Shown: piece by piece, positions 52,654 through 61,283 of the stretch
Position numbering within the stretch: position 1 is the first letter of the stretch
Layout: every line of letters starts with the position of its first letter
Origin: CAYMDP01 sp964389375
GTDB lineage: Bacteria > Bdellovibrionota > Bdellovibrionia > Bdellovibrionales > UBA1609
Direction: 5' to 3'
NCBI GenBank assembly: GCA_964389375.1
Contig: CAYMDP010000005.1
Location: 1-64,000 of the forward strand
DNA: 64,000 nucleotides
Notes under the pieces: model-generated
The model's database searches: none
The model's input: only the letters and a program-made list of their open reading frames with translations
What the model was told of the DNA's origin: nothing
Position numbers and translations under genes: made by a program

Positions 52654-54549
52654 TTACAAATCTAGACGTTGGAGAGAAATTCTTGCCGTGCTGCCCTCAG
52701 ACTTCTGGGAAAAAAGCTCCAACCTCCCACCATGGTCTGTAATAATTTTTAGGGCCACCGTAAGACCTAGGCCTGGATTGGCTCCCGAGCTTTTTGTTGT
52801 GAACAAAGGATTGAAGGCTTGACGCAAAACGGACTCGGGCATTCCGCATCCGTTGTCCTTGATATTTAAAAACAATTTTGATTTTTCGACTTCAATTTGA
52901 ATTTGAATTCGACCAACAAAGCGCGGATTTTCAGACATTTTTTGAGAAATTGCTTCGATGGAATTATGAATAATATTATTCAGCGCCTGGACTAAAAGGT
53001 TAAATTGTCCCTTAATTTCTAAGCTTTCCGCTGGTAAATCAACGTCGATCTGAATGCCCTTAGCCCGCGAAATCAGTTCGGTAATTTTAAGAGACTGAAG
53101 AATCACTTCTTTAAGGTCGAGGTCCTGAAACTCAAGGGCCGAGCTGCGTCTAGCAAAACCCAAAAGACTTTGGACAATATCCCGACACTTTAAAACTGCG
53201 GCTTCCATTTGATCCACATCGGTCCTGCGCGGGTCCGCTTTGGCGAGGTCCATTTTAATCAACTGAAGAAAAGACAGCATGCCTGCCAAGGGGTTGTTTA
53301 ACTCATGGGCAATGCTACTGCCGATGGTTCCAATTTCAGCAACCTTTGAGGACTCTAGGACTTGCCGTTCGAGTTTAAGCTGCTCGGTGATGTCTTCAAA
53401 TAAAATTAGACTTAAAGGCCTGCGTCCGTCCTCACTGCTCAGGGGCTCTATTTGAATTTCGAAGCTGCTCATTTTTTCTAAATTCTTTGAAGTTAACTGA
53501 ATGGATTTCGGCAAAGCGCGAAGTTCTAGATCCGGAACAAAACCCAACAGAGGCGTGAAGCAGTTTTGACCGATTAAACTTTTAAAGTCTTTTCCAGCGG
53601 CCTTGGCAAAGGCTTGGTTGGCTTTAAGAACGTGAAACTCTTCGTCCACCAAACAAAGAGGTCGTGCAATGGCATCAAAGGTCGACTCCCACTGGCGCTT
53701 TAGACTTTCTGATTGTTCAAGCTTGCTCATGCGATCTACGGCTAAGGCGGCGGCATCTGCGATTTGTTCTAAAAAATTTTTCTCGGCTTTGGTGAAACGT
53801 TTGGGTTTGGTTTTCGCAAAATAAATATCTCCCGGAACTTGCTGGCCCAATCGAATCGGAACTTGATAGGTTGCCGTGTTTTCTGCAAGCTGAGACTGCA
53901 CCGAGAGATTGCTTAGAGAACGAAAAACGATCTTCACCCAAGACAGATCTAAGGTCTGAGTCAGAATTCGGTTTAATAAAGATTCCATTTCGCCAACGGA
54001 TCGCGCCTGATGAACAGCAAGAAGGCAGCTATGAAGAGCCGTGATCTGAGCTTTTGAGCTGCGCAGTTTGTCTTCAGAAGTTTTAAGGGACTTCAGGCGT
54101 TTATTCACCCGCGACTCAAGATCATTGTTTAAAATTTCTAAATTTTCGTTTTGTTCTTGGACGACTTTAAGCAGTTCACGATGTTGTCTGTGATAATCGA
54201 ATTTTTCGAGGGCTTTTTTTAAGACTTCCTCGAGGCCCTCATTTTTAAGGTTCTGTAAAATTCGAAAAACTTTTTTTTGATTGACCAGCTCAAGGGCTCT
54301 CTCAAGGGGGATTTCTTCTGCACACAGGACACGAACTGTATTTGGCGAGACGCGATCAAGTTGATCGATAAAATTCTTTAAGCCTGGATCTTTGGGATCT
54401 TTTCCGAACACGACAACTGGGATTTTATTTTTTGCGAGAAGTTCTAGGGCCGCTTGGTGGTTGGGAACAAATTGCACGCCCCAGCACTCAGCCTCGGGAA
54501 GTGGTGAGGAAATAATTAAAGCCTGCTCAAAATTTTCTCGCGAGGGCAC
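52654..54549 (-). CDS. Soluble hybrid-like sensor histidine kinase
   Basis: 631 residues without a membrane helix. The N-terminal 130 residues look like a receiver fold lacking its phospho-Asp (VVVFGKDPKDPGL at the site). A coiled linker, a GAF-like domain (about 175-280) and a PAS domain (about 290-400) follow. The kinase core has the phospho-His in SSIAHELNNPLAGML, N box NNIIHNSIEAI, and G boxes DNGCGMP and PGLGLTVAL, all intact. The start is GTG right after the preceding stop, so it is coupled to the M14 gene. It likely phosphorylates the NtrC-type regulator downstream. Confidence 0.88.
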   Translation of the reverse strand: MPSRENFEQALIISSPLPEAECWGVQFVPNHQAALELLAKNKIPVVVFGKDPKDPGLKNFIDQLDRVSPNTVRVLCAEEIPLERALELVNQKKVFRILQNLKNEGLEEVLKKALEKFDYHRQHRELLKVVQEQNENLEILNNDLESRVNKRLKSLKTSEDKLRSSKAQITALHSCLLAVHQARSVGEMESLLNRILTQTLDLSWVKIVFRSLSNLSVQSQLAENTATYQVPIRLGQQVPGDIYFAKTKPKRFTKAEKNFLEQIADAAALAVDRMSKLEQSESLKRQWESTFDAIARPLCLVDEEFHVLKANQAFAKAAGKDFKSLIGQNCFTPLLGFVPDLELRALPKSIQLTSKNLEKMSSFEIQIEPLSSEDGRRPLSLILFEDITEQLKLERQVLESSKVAEIGTIGSSIAHELNNPLAGMLSFLQLIKMDLAKADPRRTDVDQMEAAVLKCRDIVQSLLGFARRSSALEFQDLDLKEVILQSLKITELISRAKGIQIDVDLPAESLEIKGQFNLLVQALNNIIHNSIEAISQKMSENPRFVGRIQIQIEVEKSKLFLNIKDNGCGMPESVLRQAFNPLFTTKSSGANPGLGLTVALKIITDHGGRLELFSQKSEGSTARISLQRLDL

Positions 54550-55263
54550 TTAGGACCGCCTCAATATTTTTTTAAAGCCCTCTGCAAATCTAGGCCAGAT
54601 CTCGGCACTTGGGACGCGCTCGGCTTCTTCGACGCAAATTATGGGCAGCTTGTTGTCCACCCAACCATAATGGCTAAGGCTTCCAGGAGTTGGGTAGCCA
54701 ATCGTATTTTCTATGGGGTAACCCGAGGCCTGGCTTAAGGCTTCGGCATCGCGAAGCGCCGGGGGCCCAGTTAAAACAATCATCGGCTTCCAAGAGTGGC
54801 AGTGAATCACAAGGCGTGGGACCGTTTGTTGAATCAAGTCAACCACAGCCAAAGTTTCTGGTTCGCTACCGGCTTTGGGGCCTGGAAAATAACGGGACTC
54901 CTTGTAGTCCGGGGACCAATTTGAAGAGGGGTAGTTGCGATTCAGGTCGACGCCATTTCCATTGGTTCTTTGATTCAGCTTAAAGCCATCGATGTTAAGA
55001 CAGGGAATCACAGCCCAAGGCTGAATTTGATCTTCGGATTCATTGCTTTGGATCAGCCAATTTAATAGCTCAGAGGCCAGAGTGACTCCCTCAGGTTCGT
55101 CTCCGTGGACTCCACCGATGACGATCACCGGAGAGAGGCCTTTTTTAAACACAAAGTGTCCGCTGTGAACCAGTTCAATGTTTTGACCTGTTGCGGATTT
55201 ACACCAGTTTGGATGCCGATTGACTCGCAAGGCTAACCCTGTCCTTTCTTGACCTTTTTTCAA
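54550..55263 (-). CDS. M14-family zinc carboxypeptidase/amidase (MpaA-like)
   Basis: 237 residues. Zinc ligands are His53 and Glu56 in GGVHGDEPEG and the His of VIHCHSWKPM; the segment VDLNRNYPSSNW and the catalytic Glu in VEEAERVP complete the M14 site. The size and motifs fit MpaA, which cuts murein peptides, but substrate cannot be fixed. No signal peptide is seen. It begins 19 bases from the divergent glmU gene, so the true start may be later or the promoters overlap. It heads an operon with the kinase. Confidence 0.85.
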   Translation of the reverse strand: MKKGQERTGLALRVNRHPNWCKSATGQNIELVHSGHFVFKKGLSPVIVIGGVHGDEPEGVTLASELLNWLIQSNESEDQIQPWAVIPCLNIDGFKLNQRTNGNGVDLNRNYPSSNWSPDYKESRYFPGPKAGSEPETLAVVDLIQQTVPRLVIHCHSWKPMIVLTGPPALRDAEALSQASGYPIENTIGYPTPGSLSHYGWVDNKLPIICVEEAERVPSAEIWPRFAEGFKKILRRS

Positions 55264-55282
55264 GCTCCGTTAAAAGCATAGC

Positions 55283-56656
55283 ATGTCTCAGCCCTCATTC
55301 TCCGCCATAATATTGGCCGCTGGCAAAGGAACTCGCATGAAGTCCCCCCTGCCAAAGGTCCTGCATCCCGTCGCGGGTCATCCGATGATCTATCGCACGG
55401 TGCGTAGTGTTCAGGCCGCAGGCGCAGAAGAGATCCGCATGGTCGTGGGTTTTGGAGAAGAACTGGTTCGCCGAGTTGTTGAGCCCCTTGGCAGCCGATG
55501 TTTTAGGCAGGCCAATCAATGGGGCACCGGGGACGCAGTAAAGGCGGCTCAGCCGGATAGTCTTTCTGGCCCAGTTCTAATTTTAAACGGCGACCACCCC
55601 TTGATCGAAGCTTCGGATCTTAAAAAAATTATGAAGGAATTCGTCAGTCGAAAGGCAGACATGGCGGTTGTAACCTGTCGCCTCGAAGAGCCGGGCTCTT
55701 TTGGACGAATCGTTCGCTATCATGGTCAAGTTAAGGCGATCGTCGAAGCCAAAGATGCAAGTGCAGAGGCCAAAAAAATTAATGAAGTGAATACTGGAAT
55801 TTATGTTGTCGACGCCGTTTTGCTTGCCGAGCTTTTACCAAAAGTAAAAAGTCACAACGCCCAGAACGAATACTACCTGACGGATATTGTGTCCCTGTTT
55901 GTTGAAGAGGGAGGACGAGTGGAAGGAATTGAGATGGACAAAAAAGTTGCCTTTGGAGTGAATTCACAAAAGGAGTTGGCCATGGCCACAGAGACAGTGT
56001 TTCAAAAAACTGCCGAGCGCCTGCTTGAAGCCGGAGTGATTTTAATTGATCCCAAAAGAACCTACATCGAGGAAGATGCTGAAATCGGTGAAGGCACTGT
56101 GATTTATCCAGGATGCTATCTCAAAGGAAAAACAAAAATTGGAAAGCTTTGTGTTCTTGAACCGAATTGTTTTATCGATTCATCAACAATTGGTGACAGC
56201 TGCCAAATCAAAGCCGGATCTTATTTAGACCACGCAGATGTTCAGACCTTAAGCCAAATTGGACCCTATGCTCACCTTCGCCCGGGTTCTGAGATCGGAA
56301 AAAACTGTAAAGTCGGAAACTTCGTCGAAATGAAGAAGGTTAAGTTTGGGGACGGTTCAAAAGCCTCTCATCTGACGTACCTCGGTGATGCGATTGTGGG
56401 TAAAGACGTGAACATTGGTTGTGGAACGATTACCTGCAACTATGCAGCCGACAAAAAGAAATATATCACGCGAATTGAAGACGAAGTATTTGTAGGAAGT
56501 GATACCCAATTTGTTGCTCCCGTCGTTATCGGAAAGGGCGCGGTTATTGGATCGGGCTCGACAATTACAAAAGATGTTCCAGAGGGAGCCCTTGCGGTCA
56601 CCCGTGCAAAACAAGTCATTAAAGAAAATTACAGAAGCAGACTCAGCGAGAGTTAG
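55283..56656 (+). CDS. glmU: Bifunctional GlmU
   Basis: Makes UDP-GlcNAc in two steps. The N-terminal uridylyltransferase has IILAAGKGTRMKSPLPKVLH and the metal-site region LNGDHPLIE; the C-terminal left-handed beta helix acetyltransferase has HLRPGSEIGKNCKVGNFVE and HLTYLGDAIVG. The length of 457 matches E. coli GlmU. Followed by glmS, 21 bases away, so the pair supplies amino-sugar precursors for peptidoglycan and LPS. Confidence 0.97.
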   Translation: MSQPSFSAIILAAGKGTRMKSPLPKVLHPVAGHPMIYRTVRSVQAAGAEEIRMVVGFGEELVRRVVEPLGSRCFRQANQWGTGDAVKAAQPDSLSGPVLILNGDHPLIEASDLKKIMKEFVSRKADMAVVTCRLEEPGSFGRIVRYHGQVKAIVEAKDASAEAKKINEVNTGIYVVDAVLLAELLPKVKSHNAQNEYYLTDIVSLFVEEGGRVEGIEMDKKVAFGVNSQKELAMATETVFQKTAERLLEAGVILIDPKRTYIEEDAEIGEGTVIYPGCYLKGKTKIGKLCVLEPNCFIDSSTIGDSCQIKAGSYLDHADVQTLSQIGPYAHLRPGSEIGKNCKVGNFVEMKKVKFGDGSKASHLTYLGDAIVGKDVNIGCGTITCNYAADKKKYITRIEDEVFVGSDTQFVAPVVIGKGAVIGSGSTITKDVPEGALAVTRAKQVIKENYRSRLSES

Positions 56657-56677
56657 AAAAGATTCGGAGTATTTTGA

Positions 56678-58564
56678 ATGTGTGGAATTGTTGGCTACCT
56701 TGGACCTAAAGATCCGAAACAAATTATTGTCTCTGGCTTAAAGGCCTTAGAGTATCGTGGCTATGACAGTGCCGGAGTCGCGATCCTTCATCATGGAAAA
56801 TTTAAACGGGTTCGCGCCGAGGGCAAGCTTTTAAATCTTGAAAGCCGACTTTTAAACGAAGAGTTTGATGGTCATCTGGGAATTGGACACACGCGCTGGG
56901 CGACCCATGGTCCCCCTTCCGAGCGAAATGCTCATCCTCATTGCGTGGGCGGAGTCAGCATTGTTCACAACGGGATCATCGAAAACTATTCCGAACTTCG
57001 TGAAGACCTGATTGATAATGGATCGATTCTAGAGTCAGATACGGATTCAGAACTTGTAGCTCACCTGATTCATCGAGAAGTGAGCGCGGGCAAAGATCTT
57101 TTAAGCTCGGTCTTTGCGGTTCTTCCAAAACTTCGCGGAGCCTTTTCGATTCTGGCAGTCAGTGAAGATCAGCCCGATGAAATGGTGGCCTTTAAAAATG
57201 GACCACCTTTGATTGTGGGTGTTGGCGCAACCGAAACTCTGGTTGCAAGTGATATCCAGGCGATTATGCCCTACACGCAAAATGTGATTTTTTTAGAAGA
57301 CGATCAGATCGTACATGCACGCGGTATTCAACTTCAGATGTACTCTCCCGATGGAAAAAAACTTACAGTAAAGCCTCGGATGATGGAGTGGAGCCCTGAG
57401 CTTGTCGAGAAAAAGGGCTATCCTCATTTTATGTTGAAAGAAATTTTCGAGCAGCCGCGGGCGGTGGCCTCGGCCATTACTCCACATATTGATCTCGAAA
57501 AACATGAGCTGAGTCTGAATAAGATTGGCTTTTCAGCAAATCATATTTCTGAACTTGATCAATTGGATGAAATGAAAGACCGAATTTTTACCAATCAAGT
57601 TTTTGCAGGCATCGAAAGAATTTTTATTGTGGCCTGTGGGACCAGTTTTTATGCAGGCATGGTTGGGGAGTATTTGATCGAGCGACTGTGTGGAGTTCCA
57701 GTTGAGGTGGATATTGCGAGTGAATTTCGCTACCGACATCCAGTGATTCCAAGCAATTCGATGGTGATCGTAATTTCTCAAAGTGGAGAAACTGCGGATA
57801 CCTTGGCCGCACTCAGACTGGCCAAAGAAGTGGGCGCAAAAGTCTTAAGCATTTGCAATGTGAAGAACTCTTCTATCGATCGAGAATCTGATGGCCATAT
57901 TTATATGAAGGCCGGAGTGGAAATCGGGGTTGCCAGCACAAAAGCTTTGACGGCGACCTTGGCCCTTTTAAATGTGCTGGCTTTGGCAATTGCAAAGGCG
58001 CGGGGGAGATTGTCGCACGCGGAAGAAAAGGAAGCGGTTCAAGAATTGTTGGCGACGCCAAGCCAGATGGAAAAGGTATTGGCCTACGATAAGTTTTTCT
58101 CTGAAGCCGCAAGCTCCCTACAAGACTTTAGAGGCTTTTTATACATGGGACGAGGGGCGAGCTATGCCATGGCTCTTGAAGGCGCCTTAAAGCTTAAGGA
58201 GCTAGCCTATCTTCATGCTGAGGGCTACGCCGCGGGCGAAATGAAGCACGGCCCACTGGCTTTAATTGATGAAAAAATGGCGATCGTGATGCTGGCTCCA
58301 AAAGATGAGCTTTACGAAAAAACCGTCAGCAATCTAGAAGAAGCCCGAGCTCGTGCTGGAAAGATTATTTGTATCGGTACAGGAGAAGACGAGCGGCTTA
58401 AAAAAGTATCGCTTCATTATTTGGCCTTGCCTGAAGTGAGTTGGAATTTAAATCCTCTACTTCAAGTCATCCCTTTGCAGCTTTTGGCCTACCATATCGC
58501 CTCCTCCTTAGGTCTAGATGTGGACCAGCCCCGTAACCTCGCTAAGTCCGTGACAGTCGAATAG
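56678..58564 (+). CDS. glmS: Glutamine-fructose-6-phosphate aminotransferase
   Basis: Makes glucosamine-6-phosphate. The amidotransferase starts MCGIVGYLG with the nucleophile Cys2; HTRWATHGPPSERNAHPH binds glutamine; two SIS domains follow (VACGTSFYAGMVGEYLIE and FLYMGRGASYAMALEGALKL); the end DQPRNLAKSVTVE is the conserved GlmS tail. The length of 628 is slightly above the usual 609. GGAG lies before the ATG. Copy E follows 12 bases after the stop. No glmS ribozyme was seen. Confidence 0.97.
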   Translation: MCGIVGYLGPKDPKQIIVSGLKALEYRGYDSAGVAILHHGKFKRVRAEGKLLNLESRLLNEEFDGHLGIGHTRWATHGPPSERNAHPHCVGGVSIVHNGIIENYSELREDLIDNGSILESDTDSELVAHLIHREVSAGKDLLSSVFAVLPKLRGAFSILAVSEDQPDEMVAFKNGPPLIVGVGATETLVASDIQAIMPYTQNVIFLEDDQIVHARGIQLQMYSPDGKKLTVKPRMMEWSPELVEKKGYPHFMLKEIFEQPRAVASAITPHIDLEKHELSLNKIGFSANHISELDQLDEMKDRIFTNQVFAGIERIFIVACGTSFYAGMVGEYLIERLCGVPVEVDIASEFRYRHPVIPSNSMVIVISQSGETADTLAALRLAKEVGAKVLSICNVKNSSIDRESDGHIYMKAGVEIGVASTKALTATLALLNVLALAIAKARGRLSHAEEKEAVQELLATPSQMEKVLAYDKFFSEAASSLQDFRGFLYMGRGASYAMALEGALKLKELAYLHAEGYAAGEMKHGPLALIDEKMAIVMLAPKDELYEKTVSNLEEARARAGKIICIGTGEDERLKKVSLHYLALPEVSWNLNPLLQVIPLQLLAYHIASSLGLDVDQPRNLAKSVTVE

Positions 58565-58576
58565 CCTGATTCGACT

Positions 58577-58712
58577 CCTTGTCCGAGAAGTTCAATTTCA
58601 TTTAATAAGTGTCCGCCTTAGCCGTCGAACATTCTCGGCCCGCCTGCGGCGGTCCTGCGAAACTAGTCTTCGGCGGGCACTTATTAAATGAAATTGAACT
58701 TCTCGGACAAGG
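58577..58712. repeat. Palindromic element copy E (shared core, unique arms)
   Basis: Perfect 35-base arms 58577-58611 and 58678-58712 are the longest perfect ones of the family. The core is in the orientation of B and C, with central hairpin GCCCGCC/GGCGGTC around a TGC loop. It lies between glmS and the motor operon. Downstream, a shorter hairpin GGGTCCAG/CTGGACCC (58728-58754) may back it up. Confidence 0.92.
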
Positions 58713-58844
58713 CATTGGTCTAGTTAAGGGTCCAGGCGGTCTAGATCTGGACCCGCCGACAAGCCCTTTAAGCTTAGGTTTTCCCTCAATTTTATCGATA
58801 CATACATAGATGTATTGAATTTAAAACTGACGGAGTTGTGTTCT

Positions 58845-60314
58845 ATGTCTTTTGATTATCGAAAGAACAAAGAAGGATCCCACGCGGATAGCTTTTGGAC
58901 GTCCTATTCCGATTTGTTTCTGGGATTGTCTACGATCTTTTTGCTTCTGTACGTTGTCTCTAGTTTGAGAAACGGCACGGAAGGAATCCGAAGTATGATC
59001 GAAAATAAGCGCCTCAGCACTGAGGTTCAGGATTTAAAAAATCAGATTCAAGCTTATGAGGCCATTCGCTCGGACTACATGAAAAAAGAGGCAAGCCAAA
59101 GCGAAATCCAAGAGTACACCGAGTTGATGGATAAGCTGACTCTTCTTCAGGAAGAAGCCAAAGACGAGAACGAGCGCCTGATGAGAGAGGCCATGGAGAA
59201 TAAATCCAAAGAGGCGGCTTTAAACAAATATCAGCAGATGGTTCGAAATGTCATCAATGCCAACAAACTCGCCAAGACAAAGATCACCTCACGTGATGAT
59301 ATCATTGGTGATCAAGATCAAGAGCTCAGTCAGCTAGATCGCGAAATTCAGGAAAAAAAGAAGCTGATCGAAGAAGGGGATCGTAAGATTGCCGAGGCCA
59401 ACGCGACTCTCGAAAAGAAGATCGCAGATCTAGATCGCGCGCGAAAAAATAACAAACTGACGGCAAAAAAATATCGTGAAAGTGTTGAGCAGTTAAAGGC
59501 GCAAAACGAAAACCAAATCTCAGCACTTGAAGAAAAAAATAGCGCATACCAAAAGCAGTTGGCTGAAACTCAAAGCCAGTTGCAAGAAGTTGGCGGTCAA
59601 CTTCGAGATACCGAAGGAAAGTTGATTGCAAAGCAAGGCGAAGCTGAGGGTTTAAAAAAGCAGGTGGGTGGCCTTTCTGGTCAGCTTCAAAGCACCAAAG
59701 GTCAGTTGGACAGCACTCGTGGAGAACTTGCAAAGGCAAAAGCTGAACTGGATGCACGTAAAATGGTGGCGAAAGAAATTAAATCCGGATTGGCAAGGGC
59801 AGGAGTTAAAGCGGATGTAGATATGCAGTCTGGTGAAGTGGTCATCGATTTTGGTGATGCCTACTTTAAGTCGGATTCAGCAAAGCTGAATGAGCAGATG
59901 AAGAACATCCTACAAAAAGCCATGCCCGCTTATTCGAAGTCTTTATTGGGCAATCCTAAGATTGCCAACAAGATTTCCGCAGTTGAGGTGATCGGATTTG
60001 CATCGCCAATATATCAAGGAAAGTACATTAACCCCCATTCTTCGGATCCCAAGGATCGTGAAGCCTTAAAATATAATATGGATCTAAGTTATCGCCGAGC
60101 GAACGCCATCTTTAAGCAGGTCGTTGATGGAAAAAGTATGGACTTTGAATACCAAAACGAACTGATTCCATTAATGAAGGTTTCGGGACGAAGTTTTCTA
60201 GAGGTTTTTAAGACCAATCGGGACATCGCCTCAAGCGAGGATTTTTGTAAGGTGAACGACTGTAAGAAAACACAAAGAGTAATAATTCGTTTTAGCATGG
60301 ATAATAAAAAGTAA
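58845..60314 (+). CDS. MotB/OmpA-like motor protein with long coiled coil
   Basis: About 489 residues. A cytoplasmic N-terminus is followed by one membrane helix (about 21-42); Asp23 in SYSDLFLGLSTIF sits where MotB has its ion-carrying Asp. A periplasmic coiled coil spans about 50-310 (many Gln/Glu/Lys heptads). The end (about 325-480) resembles an OmpA/MotB peptidoglycan domain: FGDAYFKSDSAKL, then NMDLSYRRANAIF; but the GHTD-type segment reads GFASPI with an insertion. I used the ATG at 58845 (GGAG upstream). The coiled coil is much longer than in flagellar MotB. Confidence 0.8.
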   Translation: MSFDYRKNKEGSHADSFWTSYSDLFLGLSTIFLLLYVVSSLRNGTEGIRSMIENKRLSTEVQDLKNQIQAYEAIRSDYMKKEASQSEIQEYTELMDKLTLLQEEAKDENERLMREAMENKSKEAALNKYQQMVRNVINANKLAKTKITSRDDIIGDQDQELSQLDREIQEKKKLIEEGDRKIAEANATLEKKIADLDRARKNNKLTAKKYRESVEQLKAQNENQISALEEKNSAYQKQLAETQSQLQEVGGQLRDTEGKLIAKQGEAEGLKKQVGGLSGQLQSTKGQLDSTRGELAKAKAELDARKMVAKEIKSGLARAGVKADVDMQSGEVVIDFGDAYFKSDSAKLNEQMKNILQKAMPAYSKSLLGNPKIANKISAVEVIGFASPIYQGKYINPHSSDPKDREALKYNMDLSYRRANAIFKQVVDGKSMDFEYQNELIPLMKVSGRSFLEVFKTNRDIASSEDFCKVNDCKKTQRVIIRFSMDNKK

Positions 60315-60326
60315 GGAGAGATCGCT

Positions 60327-61262
60327 ATGCAGGAATCCATTTCTATAAATCAGATGATCCAGTGGTTCATCTACCTCTTGCCCTACGTCATGGGTGGGGT
60401 ATTTGCGGTGGCGCTTGTGATGAGGGGTCTGATCTATTTTACCGTTCGGCGACACGAATGGTTTGCCCGCGAATTTGAGCGACGAGTGAATCGCTACGTC
60501 GATGGGGAGACCCCTGGAAAAACAAAGGGTGTGTCTTTCTATATATTGGCAAAACGTATGCTAGAGCGAACCTATTACGAGACTTTCGAAATTCGTGACC
60601 GCTCGACGCGCAGAAAGCCAGATAAAGTCATGGCGACAAGTGATCGTGTATTTTTAATTAAGCCAGGTTGTGCTTGGTTGGTTAAAGACATTCTTAAGCA
60701 GCTAAAGTTTTTGCGCTGGACTGATGATACTCCCAAATTACTAAATATCACTAAAGCGACTTTTATGCACAACCCCTGCTTTAACCGGGTTTTTGGAATC
60801 ATTCCGATTGGTCCAACCAACGATCTACTTAATATTCTTCCAGGACTTTTTGTGGTCGCTGGAATCTTGGGAACCTTTTTGGGTATCAAAGGTGGTCTAA
60901 CTTCTCTGGGAACAATGAACCTGGCGGATTTAGAAATGACCAAAAATGTGATGGACGCCTTCTTAAATGAAATCGCTTTTGCGATGGCCACTTCAATTGT
61001 GGGGATTACATTTTCACTATTGCTTCACTTGTGGAACACAGTTTTTTCTCCAGAAAGGGTATTTGTTTCGATGATCGATCGTTTTGAGAGCTCTTTAGAT
61101 CTTCTTTGGTATCGCAGCGATAACAATGATTTTCCCTCTGCAGAACGACCTTTTGATGAAAGTCGAGATCCTCTCGAGGCTCTGGCTGAGCAAGCCTTGG
61201 ACCTTGAAGTGGCTCGAAGTGGACACAGTCGAGAGGATTTCGTCAAACCGAAGGCCTCTTGA
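60327..61262 (+). CDS. MotA/TolQ/ExbB-like motor protein
   Basis: 311 residues. An N-terminal helix (about 9-33) is followed by a cytoplasmic loop of about 130 residues and a pair of helices, about 165-195 (LPGLFVVAGILGTFLGIKGG) and 210-240 (EIAFAMATSIVGITFSLLLH). These last two match the pore helices of TolQ/ExbB and ZorA-like proteins. Partner of the MotB-like protein upstream; GGAGAG before the ATG, 12 bases after the upstream stop. It is larger than TolQ and lacks MotA's extra helix. Confidence 0.82.
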   Translation: MQESISINQMIQWFIYLLPYVMGGVFAVALVMRGLIYFTVRRHEWFAREFERRVNRYVDGETPGKTKGVSFYILAKRMLERTYYETFEIRDRSTRRKPDKVMATSDRVFLIKPGCAWLVKDILKQLKFLRWTDDTPKLLNITKATFMHNPCFNRVFGIIPIGPTNDLLNILPGLFVVAGILGTFLGIKGGLTSLGTMNLADLEMTKNVMDAFLNEIAFAMATSIVGITFSLLLHLWNTVFSPERVFVSMIDRFESSLDLLWYRSDNNDFPSAERPFDESRDPLEALAEQALDLEVARSGHSREDFVKPKAS

Positions 61263-61283
61263 GGGATATAAAGGATATGAAAT

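Noticed and set aside
56657..56677. A glmS ribozyme or riboswitch before glmS
   Set aside because: Only 21 bases separate glmU and glmS, too short for the ribozyme.
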